From the NCBI GenBank assembly GCA_949300425.1, contig CASGED010000035.1, forward strand, positions 1 through 64,000: a stretch of DNA of 64,000 nucleotides. The letters are read 5' to 3'. The position numbers and the translations under genes were made by a program. This stretch comes from an uncultured Bacteroides sp. Its GTDB lineage: Bacteria > Bacteroidota > Bacteroidia > Bacteroidales > Bacteroidaceae. Each line of letters starts with the position of its first letter. Positions within the stretch are counted from its first letter, which is position 1. Below the pieces are notes generated by a model that made no database searches, was not told the DNA's origin, and saw only the letters and a program-made list of their open reading frames with translations. Positions 45,153 to 51,899 of this stretch are shown one piece after another.

Positions 45153-46022
45153 TTAAAGTCTGTACAATTTCTTATTGGGATAATCTACCTTAGGATTACC
45201 TTTGTAGCCTATTTTACCGCTGCCATTGGTACGAGCTTTCAGGTATTTTATTGCATGACACCGGATATCGCCTGAGCCAGTTACACTAGCTTTTACATTT
45301 TGTGCTTCGAAGTCGTCTGCAAACAAGTCACCTGATCCGGCTACACTATAATCGGCATCTTGGGTATGGCCATACATTCGGACAGTCCCCGAACCGGCAA
45401 CACTGGCGTCAGTTGTGGTAGCCGTAACATCTTCTAATATCAAGTCCCCCGAACCGGCAACAGAAATTCTCAGTGCCTCGGTACTAAAGTCCTGCCCTTT
45501 GATGTCGCCCGAACCGGCTACGCTCATTGACAGATGCTGCGCGCATCGAATATCTTTGCCTTTCACATCTCCTGAACCAGTCACCCTTATTGATAAAGCG
45601 TCGGTTTTCAAGCCATTGACAAACTCAAAGTCTCCCGACCCTATTACATCTACTTTGCTAAGGACTTTGGACGATACGCGTATTTCTAATTTGTTGTATT
45701 TCACATTCACGTTCTTTTTAAAGCCTACATTCAGACGTCTATCTTTTACATAGATGTCAAGCAAATCCACCACATTGTCCGAGGTATAGATTTCTACTTC
45801 AGGCTTGCCTGAACGTTGCGTATAACTGACATCCACACTTCCCGACACACAAATTTCATCGAAATCTTTCACCCGAAGCTCTTTCGTTACATAATTGTCG
45901 TTAGCTTCCACGGTTTTGCCCTTAAACAATCCTGAATTGACACTGTGTGTGTAAGACTGAGCGCAAGCAATTAATGAGATGGCCGACATGAAGGTCGAAA
46001 CTACAAATGCTAATTTTTTCAT
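45153..46022 (-). CDS. Head-GIN domain (DUF2807) exported protein
   Basis: 289 residues with a signal peptide (MSAISLIACAQS); the Cys may be a lipidation site. Nine GSGD/GSGS-type turns (VIGSGDFEF, VTGSGDVKG, VAGSGDIKG and so on) repeat about every 20 residues, giving a right-handed beta-helix-like adhesin. The entry DFDEICVSGSVDVSYTQ is the usual start of DUF2807. It is the surface or periplasmic class found near anti-sigma systems; its function is unknown. Confidence 0.9.
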   Translation of the reverse strand: MKKLAFVVSTFMSAISLIACAQSYTHSVNSGLFKGKTVEANDNYVTKELRVKDFDEICVSGSVDVSYTQRSGKPEVEIYTSDNVVDLLDIYVKDRRLNVGFKKNVNVKYNKLEIRVSSKVLSKVDVIGSGDFEFVNGLKTDALSIRVTGSGDVKGKDIRCAQHLSMSVAGSGDIKGQDFSTEALRISVAGSGDLILEDVTATTTDASVAGSGTVRMYGHTQDADYSVAGSGDLFADDFEAQNVKASVTGSGDIRCHAIKYLKARTNGSGKIGYKGNPKVDYPNKKLYRL

Positions 46023-46277
46023 ATCAATATAATGTTTTTAAAATAAAAATCCTTTTTATCCTATAGACGTAAACACATCTTGAAAAGTTGCACGAATACG
46101 TCTTTTTCGTGCTTGTTTATACAAGGTGTGTGCCAAAAAACTAAGATATTGATTATAAGCGAATAAAATAATAGAGAACTGTTCGCTTTCGGACAGCCTG
46201 TTCGATTTTGTACATTGAATCATTGCATTTTTGAACAAAAAGGATTTTCTTTGCAACGCAAATCAGAGAGATTGACC

Positions 46278-46994
46278 ATGATAAATAATTCAAGAACTCC
46301 ATTGGTATGGGAAGATCAGGAGTTAGGAGCGCTTCGGCTTCACGTCAATACGCGCGCCCGTCGGCTGGTGTTTCGTGCAAAAGATGATGGGATTCATGTC
46401 ACCTTGCCTCCAGGAATCACATCTTCCAGTTTGCGAAAAGCAATTGAGGAGTTAAGGCCTCGGTTACGAGAAGCCTACCACAAGCGTCACACTACTCTCA
46501 TTGATCTACACTATCAAATAGATGCCGATTTTATTCATCTGAGTGTGGTGCAAGGAGAGTGCAATCGTTTCCTATTGCGTGCAGATGGCGCCGATATACA
46601 GATTGTTTGTCCGCATGATACGGATTTTTCTAATGAGGAATTGCAAGACTGGTTGCGAAAAGTTGTAGGGGAGGCCATGCGTTCACGCGCTAAGTCAGTG
46701 CTCCCAGTGCGATTACAGGAATTGGCCAAGAAAACAGGATTGACCTATCGCAGCGTGAAAATAAATTCAAGCACTACCCGATGGGGTAGTTGTTCTACAC
46801 GAAAAGACATCAATCTGTCTTATTACTTGATGTTATTGCCCGCCCGGCTGGTGGATTATGTATTGTTGCACGAACTGACACATACATGCGTCATGAACCA
46901 TAGCGACACCTTTTGGGAAATGCTCAACGGATTTACCAACGGACAATCGTTCGCCTTGCGACAGGAATTGAAGAGATTCCGTACTTCTTTATAA
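46278..46994 (+). CDS. YgjP-like (M48-related) metallopeptidase
   Basis: 238 residues from ATG 46278. YgjP/DUF45 signature: VKINSSTTRWGSCSTRKDINLSYYLMLLP, then VLLHELTHTCVMNHSDTFWEML with the zinc motif HELTH and the downstream His. Family members are presumed soluble zinc peptidases, often linked to restriction or repair loci; the substrate is unknown. Its stop abuts that of the next gene on the other strand. Confidence 0.88.
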   Translation: MINNSRTPLVWEDQELGALRLHVNTRARRLVFRAKDDGIHVTLPPGITSSSLRKAIEELRPRLREAYHKRHTTLIDLHYQIDADFIHLSVVQGECNRFLLRADGADIQIVCPHDTDFSNEELQDWLRKVVGEAMRSRAKSVLPVRLQELAKKTGLTYRSVKINSSTTRWGSCSTRKDINLSYYLMLLPARLVDYVLLHELTHTCVMNHSDTFWEMLNGFTNGQSFALRQELKRFRTSL

Positions 46995-47399
46995 TTATTC
47001 TTGTGCCAATTGCTTCACTTTTCCATCTTCTTTCTCATAGCGATAGATGCCGCCCCGTTCACTTAATTCGAAAACAGACAATTGATCTGTGATGTTGTCC
47101 ACTATCATCAGTGTGCTTTCTTCTGTAAACCGCTTGACCTGAAGGTTATAAGGCTGTTGATCAATCGTACGGTTTAACAAGAGGCTGTCATTTATTAAAA
47201 TTGATATTGAATCGCCTTCAAAACCGTTGACTAACGAAATGGTGTATTGTTCAGTAAAGTAACGATCACCTTCTTTCTCACGTTGCAAGCGCAGACTCAT
47301 GTAGACAAAAATAACAATAACGGCTATAACCGCAAAGGCTAAAATGCCATTACCTATCATAAACTGCTTATTAGTGTTCAAATGCTGTGCGTTCTTCAT
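46995..47399 (-). CDS. Single-pass membrane protein of unknown function
   Basis: 134 residues from ATG 47397-47399 (MKNAQHLNTNKQFMIG). One membrane helix (NGILAFAVIAVIVIFVYMSL) near the N-terminus is followed by a soluble beta-rich domain (TISLVNGFEGDSISILINDSLLLNRTI). I do not recognise the family. It converges exactly on the YgjP gene with no spacer. Confidence 0.7.
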   Translation of the reverse strand: MKNAQHLNTNKQFMIGNGILAFAVIAVIVIFVYMSLRLQREKEGDRYFTEQYTISLVNGFEGDSISILINDSLLLNRTIDQQPYNLQVKRFTEESTLMIVDNITDQLSVFELSERGGIYRYEKEDGKVKQLAQE

Positions 47400-47522
47400 T
47401 CGCCTTTCCATAATGATGCCATTTTGAGTTTAATCTTCTACAAATGTACAAAATATATTTTGTTTTTCCACTAAGAAAAGCGGATTAGTCTGAATATCCG
47501 GTAGCATATAGCTTGCTTTCTT

Positions 47523-47614
47523 GCACGATTAGTAATCGTCACACTGTACGATTAGTAATCGTCACACTGTACGATTAGTAATCGTCACGCCGCACGATTA
47601 GTAATCGTGCAAAG
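47523..47614. repeat. Palindrome array, 23-nt period, four units
   Basis: Units at 47523-47545, 47546-47568, 47569-47591 and 47592-47614, each with the perfect 15-nt dyad ACGATTA-G-TAATCGT and spacers CACACTGT, CACACTGT, CACGCCGC. The outer copies carry GCACGATT/AATCGTGC, the motif also clustered in the prophage at 56.5-56.8 kb. Confidence 0.95.
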
Positions 47615-47731
47615 AAGTCAGTTATATGCATCGGGCCATAAAGATTCGTGCATTGTTTCTCGCAACCGGGAAAATCCGCTGACCCGTAATTTCTTTGCGG
47701 GAATTTTAATTTTTAAATTGACACTAAAAAA

Positions 47732-47761
47732 GGGTAAATGCTTCTTTCCAGCCATTTACCC
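47732..47761. terminator. Hairpin at the host-prophage border
   Basis: GGGTAAATG (47732-47740) pairs with CATTTACCC (47753-47761), flanked by AAAAA and TAAAA. No gene ends here, so the function is unclear. Confidence 0.55.
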
Positions 47762-47860
47762 TAAAAGTTGCGGAGGCAAGACCTTGTCAGTGAAACATTC
47801 AGAACAACTAAGCTTGATAATCAACCATATACGATTCGTTGATGATGTCGTTTTATATAC

Positions 47861-47882
47861 TATTTGTCCGATATTTGTCCGA
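47861..47882. repeat. Tandem 11-bp direct repeat near the prophage edge
   Basis: TATTTGTCCGA occurs twice head to tail (47861-47871, 47872-47882), about 90 nt before the repressor gene's end. It could be part of the prophage attachment site or arm-type recombinase sites. Confidence 0.5.
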
Positions 47883-47968
47883 GTAAAACTCTTATAATAC
47901 ATTGATTATTCGTTGACTATATCAAAATATCTAATCTTATCCATATCAATATTTAGGCAACATATATT

Positions 47969-48385
47969 CTACTTCGCCAAACCGTAAGGTTTTACATCGG
48001 CACTTTCGGCAGCGATATCCCACCGGGCATGCTCTTTTTTCAATTCAGATAGTTGCCGCTGAAGGTCTCCCACTTCCCTATTCAGGCTTTCTACCTTCTC
48101 CATCAGTTCCCTATTTTGGTTTTTTAAGAATTGAGCAATGGCAGAGTCGGTTGGATAAGACTCAGACACCAGCATTTCACCTTCACCGGTCAGGAGCCAA
48201 CGGGCATTTAAATCACGATATGTACTTATTATTTTTACGATATTCTTTCCATTGAGGCTTTTACCTCGCTTCCTAGCATTACCTATAATAGAATTAGACA
48301 AACCACATTGCACAGTAACTTGATTGTCATTCAAGCCTGCGTAACGCATATATTCACCCAATCTTTCTATAATTTCACCTTCCAT
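47969..48385 (-). CDS. Phage repressor, XRE-type
   Basis: 138 residues from ATG 48383-48385. HTH region: EIIERLGEYMRYAGLNDNQVTVQCGLSNSIIGNARKRGKSLNGKNIVKIISTYRDLNARWLLTGEGEM, the classic Bacteroides phage/cTn repressor layout ending in the WLLTGEG motif. A coiled-coil tail (EKVESLNREVGDLQRQLSELKKEH) should dimerise it. There is no peptidase domain for self-cleavage. It is divergent from the early operon, with overlapping promoters and dyad operators between. Confidence 0.88.
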   Translation of the reverse strand: MEGEIIERLGEYMRYAGLNDNQVTVQCGLSNSIIGNARKRGKSLNGKNIVKIISTYRDLNARWLLTGEGEMLVSESYPTDSAIAQFLKNQNRELMEKVESLNREVGDLQRQLSELKKEHARWDIAAESADVKPYGLAK

Positions 48386-48407
48386 ATCGAAAAAATAATA
48401 TATTCCC

Positions 48408-48439
48408 CTTGCATATATCGTAAAAATGCGATATGTTTG
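48408..48439 (+). promoter_or_regulatory. Rightward early prophage promoter
   Basis: CTTG (48408-48411), 20 nt, TATGTTTG (48432-48439). A dyad ATATCG-N8-CGATAT (48415-48420, 48429-48434) sits between the -33 and -7 boxes and overlaps the -7, as expected for an operator. Confidence 0.8.
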
Positions 48440-48441
48440 CA

Positions 48442-48462
48442 GCAGATAACTAAAACATCTGC
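48442..48462. promoter_or_regulatory. Operator-like dyad at both transcription starts
   Basis: GCAGAT-N9-ATCTGC (48442-48447, 48457-48462). The predicted rightward start (about 48446) and leftward start (about 48458) both lie inside it. Confidence 0.65.
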
Positions 48463-48464
48463 AA

Positions 48465-48495
48465 CAAATGTACAAAGAAAACACAACTAAAGCAA
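48465..48495 (-). promoter_or_regulatory. Leftward promoter of the repressor
   Basis: Minus strand: TTG (48493-48495), 20 nt, TACATTTG (48465-48472). Both elements lie in or over the start of the rightward gene, so the two promoters face each other and overlap. Confidence 0.75.
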
Positions 48496-48755
48496 TAGCG
48501 AAAAAACGCTATTCATTCCGTAAAGGCTACCTTCAAGTGACCTTGAAAGACAGGGATGAGCTTCGGGAGGAGCTGAAAAACATACTCCGCATCACCCAAC
48601 GGAGTTACTTCTATAATGTAATGAATAGTGGCATCATCGACATCAGTCTGCCACGGTTCGAAGCCATCAACCAGGCGTTCGCACGCCGCAACATCACCGA
48701 CGTATGGGACATCACGGAACTGCCGCAATCCTCACAGCCCGCGAAAGCCAAGTAG
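48468..48755 (+). CDS. Early phage protein, probable small DNA-binding regulator
   Basis: 95 residues, first gene of the rightward operon. Basic N-terminus (MYKENTTKAIAKKRYSFRKG), then DRDELREELKNILRITQRSYFYNVMNSGIIDISLPRFEAINQAFARRNI, compatible with a winged or phage-regulator helical fold. In location it is a Cro analogue, but I do not recognise a family. The next gene's start overlaps its end by 52 nt. Confidence 0.65.
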   Translation: MYKENTTKAIAKKRYSFRKGYLQVTLKDRDELREELKNILRITQRSYFYNVMNSGIIDISLPRFEAINQAFARRNITDVWDITELPQSSQPAKAK

Positions 48756-49066
48756 CCGAACGCATCGCATGGGGCGCCTCACAAAAAGAGGTGGCCGCAG
48801 ACCTGGGCATCTCACGTTACACGGTGGACAACATCCTGCGCAAGGTGTACGATAAGTTGCACATCGGCAAGATTAACGAGTTGTCCGCTTGGTGGTTCTG
48901 CACGACGTTCGGCATCAGCTTCGAGTTGTCGCCGTTGAAGCGCACTATCGGGGCACTGTGCCTGGCGTTCCTATTTATCGGCGGGGAGGTGATGAACGAG
49001 TACCACTTCTGCAGGTACCGCACCGGGAGAGTGAGAATAGAAAGAATTGTACGAATAAAAGACTAA
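48704..49066 (+). CDS. LuxR-type HTH protein with one membrane helix
   Basis: 120 residues. LTARESQVAERIAWGASQKEVAADLGISRYTVDNILRKVYDKL is a LuxR/GerE-type helix-turn-helix. After KINELSAWWF a hydrophobic segment (TIGALCLAFLFIGGEV) follows, then a basic tail ending VRIKD. This HTH-plus-helix form occurs in Bacteroides mobile elements; membrane placement is uncertain. ATG 48704 overlaps the previous gene. Confidence 0.7.
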   Translation: MGHHGTAAILTARESQVAERIAWGASQKEVAADLGISRYTVDNILRKVYDKLHIGKINELSAWWFCTTFGISFELSPLKRTIGALCLAFLFIGGEVMNEYHFCRYRTGRVRIERIVRIKD

Positions 49067-49090
49067 CGATTTATCAACCTATTAATAACA
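49064..49090 (+). repeat. 27-nt leader repeat, copy 1
   Basis: A 27-nt segment starting TAACGATTTATCAAC is identical to 50328-50354. This copy includes the stop codon of the LuxR-type gene and ends 9 nt before the antirepressor ATG. The other copy ends 6 nt before an ATG. It probably provides an AT-rich ribosome-entry leader. Confidence 0.85.
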
Positions 49091-49099
49091 GAACCAATC

Positions 49100-49609
49100 A
49101 TGAACACCAAGACCATCGTAAGAGTGAACAACGTGGACATCATCGCCACAAGTGACGAACAACTGATTGCCATCCGCCCTATCTGCGAGGCGTTGGGAAT
49201 AGACGCAAAAGTGCAGCGACAGAAGATACAAGACGACGAAGATTTGAGTTCAGTTGGGGTGCTGAGCACCTCAACTGGTGCCGACGGGAAACAATACGAA
49301 ATGTTCTGTCTGCCCGTCCGTTATATCTTCGGATGGCTGTTCACCATCAACCCGAAAAACGTGAAGCCCGAAGCGCAGGAAGCGGTGCGGGTCTATCGCC
49401 GTAGTTGTTACGACGCCCTCTACCAGCACTTCTTCGGCACGCAGAAACGACAGCTGGAGCAGAACCGCGCCGAAATCTCCCTGCTGGAAGAGTTGGCGGA
49501 ACTGAACCAACAGCAAGTGCAGCTGAAACAGACCATCGCCGACAAGCGCAAGAAGCTGGAGCAGCTACGCAACGAACGCCTGAAGAACGAACCGCAACTG
49601 TTCGATTAA
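49100..49609 (+). CDS. P22-type antirepressor
   Basis: 169 residues. The N-terminal P22_AR_N domain is clear: VRVNNVDIIATSDEQLIAIRPICEALGIDAKVQRQKIQDDEDLSSVGVLSTSTGADGKQYEMFCLPVRYIFGWLF. The C-terminal coiled coil (LEELAELNQQQVQLKQTIADKRKKLEQL) probably mediates oligomerisation. Such proteins bind and inactivate a phage repressor; the target may be the 47969 repressor. Confidence 0.85.
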   Translation: MNTKTIVRVNNVDIIATSDEQLIAIRPICEALGIDAKVQRQKIQDDEDLSSVGVLSTSTGADGKQYEMFCLPVRYIFGWLFTINPKNVKPEAQEAVRVYRRSCYDALYQHFFGTQKRQLEQNRAEISLLEELAELNQQQVQLKQTIADKRKKLEQLRNERLKNEPQLFD

Positions 49610-49627
49610 AAAAATCACCCCTACCCC

Positions 49628-49657
49628 TTGCCAATCCAAAAATAAACCGTATGTTTG
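49628..49657 (+). promoter_or_regulatory. Promoter of the structured RNA
   Basis: TTG (49628-49630), 19 nt, TATGTTTG (49650-49657). The predicted start (about 49664) coincides with the first base-paired segment of the RNA. Confidence 0.75.
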
Positions 49658-49662
49658 CAACG

Positions 49663-49855
49663 TCTATCAAATATATAATCGCCGATGCAGGACATGAGCT
49701 TGCATCAACCGTGCAGGCATTTTTTATGTCCGCAACCATAGTACGAACCTTATACAGGTATCCGTGTACCCCCGTGCATCGGCTTAATGGCCATGCAGCA
49801 TCGGCGATTGGATGTGATAGACAGCGGGACAGGCACGGATACCTTTTGTTTTTAT
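49663..49855 (+). ncRNA. Structured RNA of about 190 nt with pseudoknot and terminator-like stem
   Basis: The outer stem TCTATCA/TGATAGA (49663-49669, 49815-49821) and a perfect 12-bp stem AATCGCCGATGC/GCATCGGCGATT (49677-49688, 49798-49809) enclose three hairpin elements: GGACAT/ATGTCC (49690-49695, 49726-49731), inside it GCTTGCA/TGCAGGC (49698-49704, 49712-49718), and TGCATcGGC/GCCATGCA (49775-49783, 49790-49797). A perfect 10-bp pairing GGTATCCGTG/CACGGATACC (49757-49766, 49834-49843) crosses the 12-bp stem and is followed by TTTTGTTTTTATT, so it acts either as a terminator or as a pseudoknot. Promoter, terminator and paired segments favour a free small RNA or a switch controlling the gene at 49857. 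The Rfam class is unknown to me. Confidence 0.75.
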
Positions 49856-49856
49856 T

Positions 49857-50246
49857 ATGTTACAATATCAATCGCTTTCCAACGCCGCACTGTCTAACGG
49901 CCACGGAACGTCAGCCCACGAAACGGGCGCGAACCTCAGTACCCTCACCGGGAATCCCTACACCGACCTTGCCCGCCTGGGGCTGGACCTGCACGGCTGC
50001 CGCATCCGCTACCGCCGCACGCCCAACAAGAACGGGGAGACCGTCACCGGCACCTTCAACATCAGCGGGACAGGCTACACCATGGGAGCCGCCACTTACA
50101 CCCAACTCATCGAAAGAATCTGCGCCAAATGGCGGGAGAAGCAAGCCTACCACCGCCAATGCCGAGCCGAGAAACGCCTGCGAAACTCGCAGTCCTTCAT
50201 CGCCCGCCATCCGGACGCTACCGTGCTGCCCGCCTACCTGTCGTAA
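49857..50246 (+). CDS. Early phage protein of unknown function
   Basis: 129 residues. I do not recognise the family. It has a Thr/Asn-rich start (LSNAALSNGHGTSAHETGANL), a compact middle GLDLHGCRIRYRRTPNKNGETVTGTFNISGTGYTMGAA and a basic helical end (AKWREKQAYHRQCRAEKRLRN). The ATG lies just past the U tract of the structured RNA, so its expression may depend on read-through. Confidence 0.65.
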   Translation: MLQYQSLSNAALSNGHGTSAHETGANLSTLTGNPYTDLARLGLDLHGCRIRYRRTPNKNGETVTGTFNISGTGYTMGAATYTQLIERICAKWREKQAYHRQCRAEKRLRNSQSFIARHPDATVLPAYLS

Positions 50247-50327
50247 GCGGACGCATCACCTTATTATCCCATCCCCGAGGCTGCTCCCCCGCCGGAGCCG
50301 CCCGGGACGGGTACACCCCAAACGCTA

Positions 50328-50354
50328 TAACGATTTATCAACCTATTAATAACA
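50328..50354 (+). repeat. 27-nt leader repeat, copy 2
   Basis: Identical to 49064-49090; ends 6 nt before the ATG of the next gene. Confidence 0.85.
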
Positions 50355-50360
50355 AACATC

Positions 50361-50669
50361 ATGAAAACAACAATCGACAACATCAACCCCCTGTCCAAAC
50401 GCACGGCCACCATCGCCTTGCCCGACGGGAAGAACTTCATCCGCATCTGCCTATACCCCGATGCGGGAATCGCATACCTCTCGTGCAGTTTTAGCCTGTC
50501 CGGCCACATGCCCTTCGTAGACGCCATCGACCGCCTGGACTATGTGCGTGTAGAAGAAGTGAAGACTTATGACAATGACTACGCTACGGCACGTCTACTC
50601 TGTTCCGGTGACCACTGCTTGGCCCGGCTCCTGGAAGACATACTCAACATCATGGAGGCGCACCTATGA
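50361..50669 (+). CDS. Small early phage protein
   Basis: 102 residues; start KTTIDNINPLSKRTATIALPDGKNF, end LLEDILNIMEAHL. No family recognised. It shares its 27-nt leader with the antirepressor gene and overlaps the next gene by 4 nt (ATGA), so translation is coupled. Confidence 0.65.
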   Translation: MKTTIDNINPLSKRTATIALPDGKNFIRICLYPDAGIAYLSCSFSLSGHMPFVDAIDRLDYVRVEEVKTYDNDYATARLLCSGDHCLARLLEDILNIMEAHL

Positions 50670-50878
50670 AAATCGCATACGAGATAGAAGCCGGCCTGCT
50701 CGAAGCGTTCTGCGCCGAAGTCAAGACCAAGCACCTGCCCGTCCACATCCAACACGGCATGAAGCGTGAGGATGAGAACGGTAGCGAAGTAAAGCTGGTT
50801 GAGTTCGAATATCCGGACTACTTCGACTTCAACGCCGCCATGACGCGGGTCATTAACCAATATAGTCACTTAATATAA
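50666..50878 (+). CDS. Small early phage protein
   Basis: 70 residues, acidic (IQHGMKREDENGSEVKLVEFEYPDYFDFNAAM). No family recognised. It starts at an ATGA overlap with the preceding gene. Confidence 0.65.
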   Translation: MKIAYEIEAGLLEAFCAEVKTKHLPVHIQHGMKREDENGSEVKLVEFEYPDYFDFNAAMTRVINQYSHLI

Positions 50879-50885
50879 TAATCCG

Positions 50886-51140
50886 ATGAAAGAGAATTTA
50901 GGTCTAAAAATTTTAAAGGCTGTTATTGAGATGGCCAAGGATGACAATTATGGGCTTGCCATGTCCACTACCTTGGTTTCAGTACAGGAAGAAATCCGAG
51001 GGTGCGTTATCGGCTTTGGCGCGGAACAAAGATTTGGTGAAGATTTGAAACGGCAAATCCTTTATGGTGAAGAGGGGGAATATTTCGCCTGTGCCTTCTT
51101 CATCAACAGAAAAGAATTAATAAAATATTTGGAAAAATAA
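50886..51140 (+). CDS. Small early phage protein
   Basis: 84 residues: KENLGLKILKAVIEMAKDDNYGLAMSTTL, then EYFACAFFINRKELIKYLEK. AT-richer than its neighbours, suggesting separate acquisition. Function unknown. Confidence 0.6.
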   Translation: MKENLGLKILKAVIEMAKDDNYGLAMSTTLVSVQEEIRGCVIGFGAEQRFGEDLKRQILYGEEGEYFACAFFINRKELIKYLEK

Positions 51141-51159
51141 CAGTCAGCAGAATAACCCT

Positions 51160-51483
51160 ATGCAATACTTTATTGATCACATTCAAGTATATGCCAGTGT
51201 CAATCAGAAAGGATTGGCTTTACAGAAATTCGTCTTGCAGTATAAGCACATGCTTGTTGCAGATTATAATACGTTATGTCATCTTAGAGATACTATTAAA
51301 GCGAAAATAGATGAACTGAATAAAACTTATCCCCGTACCATACCGTTATCCTTTGATGAGACAGGGGGACAATGGACCGTTTATCCGAAAGAGAATTCAG
51401 AGAAAACTGTGCTATACTTACAATATGAGAAAGTACGTGGAATCTATAGTACGCCTTGTAACGCACGAGGCGATGTCTCCTAA
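51160..51483 (+). CDS. Small early phage protein
   Basis: 107 residues, AT-rich coding. A helical middle (HLRDTIKAKIDELNKTY) and a beta-like end. Its last 10 codons lie in the first units of the palindrome array 51453-51561, so the array has either invaded or formed the gene's 3' end. Function unknown. Confidence 0.6.
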   Translation: MQYFIDHIQVYASVNQKGLALQKFVLQYKHMLVADYNTLCHLRDTIKAKIDELNKTYPRTIPLSFDETGGQWTVYPKENSEKTVLYLQYEKVRGIYSTPCNARGDVS

Positions 51484-51561
51484 CGCAGGAGACAAGCACT
51501 CCTAAGCCGGACTTAGGCAGCACCTATATCCGATATAGGCACAGCCTCTATCCGATTTAGA
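51453..51561. repeat. Palindrome array inside the prophage, 22-25-nt period, five units
   Basis: Hairpins centred at about 51462 (GCCTTGT-AACGC-ACGAGGC), 51484 (TGTCTCC-N7-GGAGACA), 51509 (CCTAAG-N5-CTTAGG), 51531 (CCTATAT-CCG-ATATAGG) and 51554 (TCTA-N7-TAGA). The arms differ from unit to unit, but pairing is kept. No protein is encoded after 51483. Confidence 0.85.
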
Positions 51562-51593
51562 TAAACTTTACATATTTAATATATACTACGACA

Positions 51594-51899
51594 ATGAACA
51601 GAGAAACAATTGAAAAGGCAGCCAGAAAAGAGTTGAAAGGGGTAGTTCCCGCTGAATGGAACCAAAAGCCATTTATTGACATCTTCGTCAATGCAGCTCA
51701 CTGGCGCATCAACTCCGTGTGGCACGATATTGACAAAGACCTGCCGGATTGCGGAAGGCATGTAGTCAACGAAGACTGGTTTGACTTTGAAGTCAATAGT
51801 GTTTTAGAATTAAAACGAATACTCAAAAAATACCCATTCAAACGTTGGGCATACGTTGATGACTTAATGCCCGACACAGGAAAGGAGGCTATCCAATGA
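51594..51899 (+). CDS. Small early phage protein
   Basis: 101 residues: NRETIEKAARKELKGVVPAEWNQKPFIDIFVNAAHWRINSVWHDI, DLPDCGRHVV, FKRWAYVDDLMPDTG. The DLPDCG...WAYVDDLMP pattern resembles DUF551-like phage proteins, but this is tentative. It overlaps the next gene by 4 nt. Confidence 0.65.
   Translation: MNRETIEKAARKELKGVVPAEWNQKPFIDIFVNAAHWRINSVWHDIDKDLPDCGRHVVNEDWFDFEVNSVLELKRILKKYPFKRWAYVDDLMPDTGKEAIQ

Noticed and set aside
46056..46256. Minus-strand frame upstream of the head-GIN gene
   Set aside because: AT-rich, overlaps the leader of the YgjP gene, no recognisable features.
47523..47614. CRISPR array
   Set aside because: Repeats are palindromic units in direct tandem with near-identical short spacers and no cas genes; the same applies to 36045-36135 and 34208-34286.
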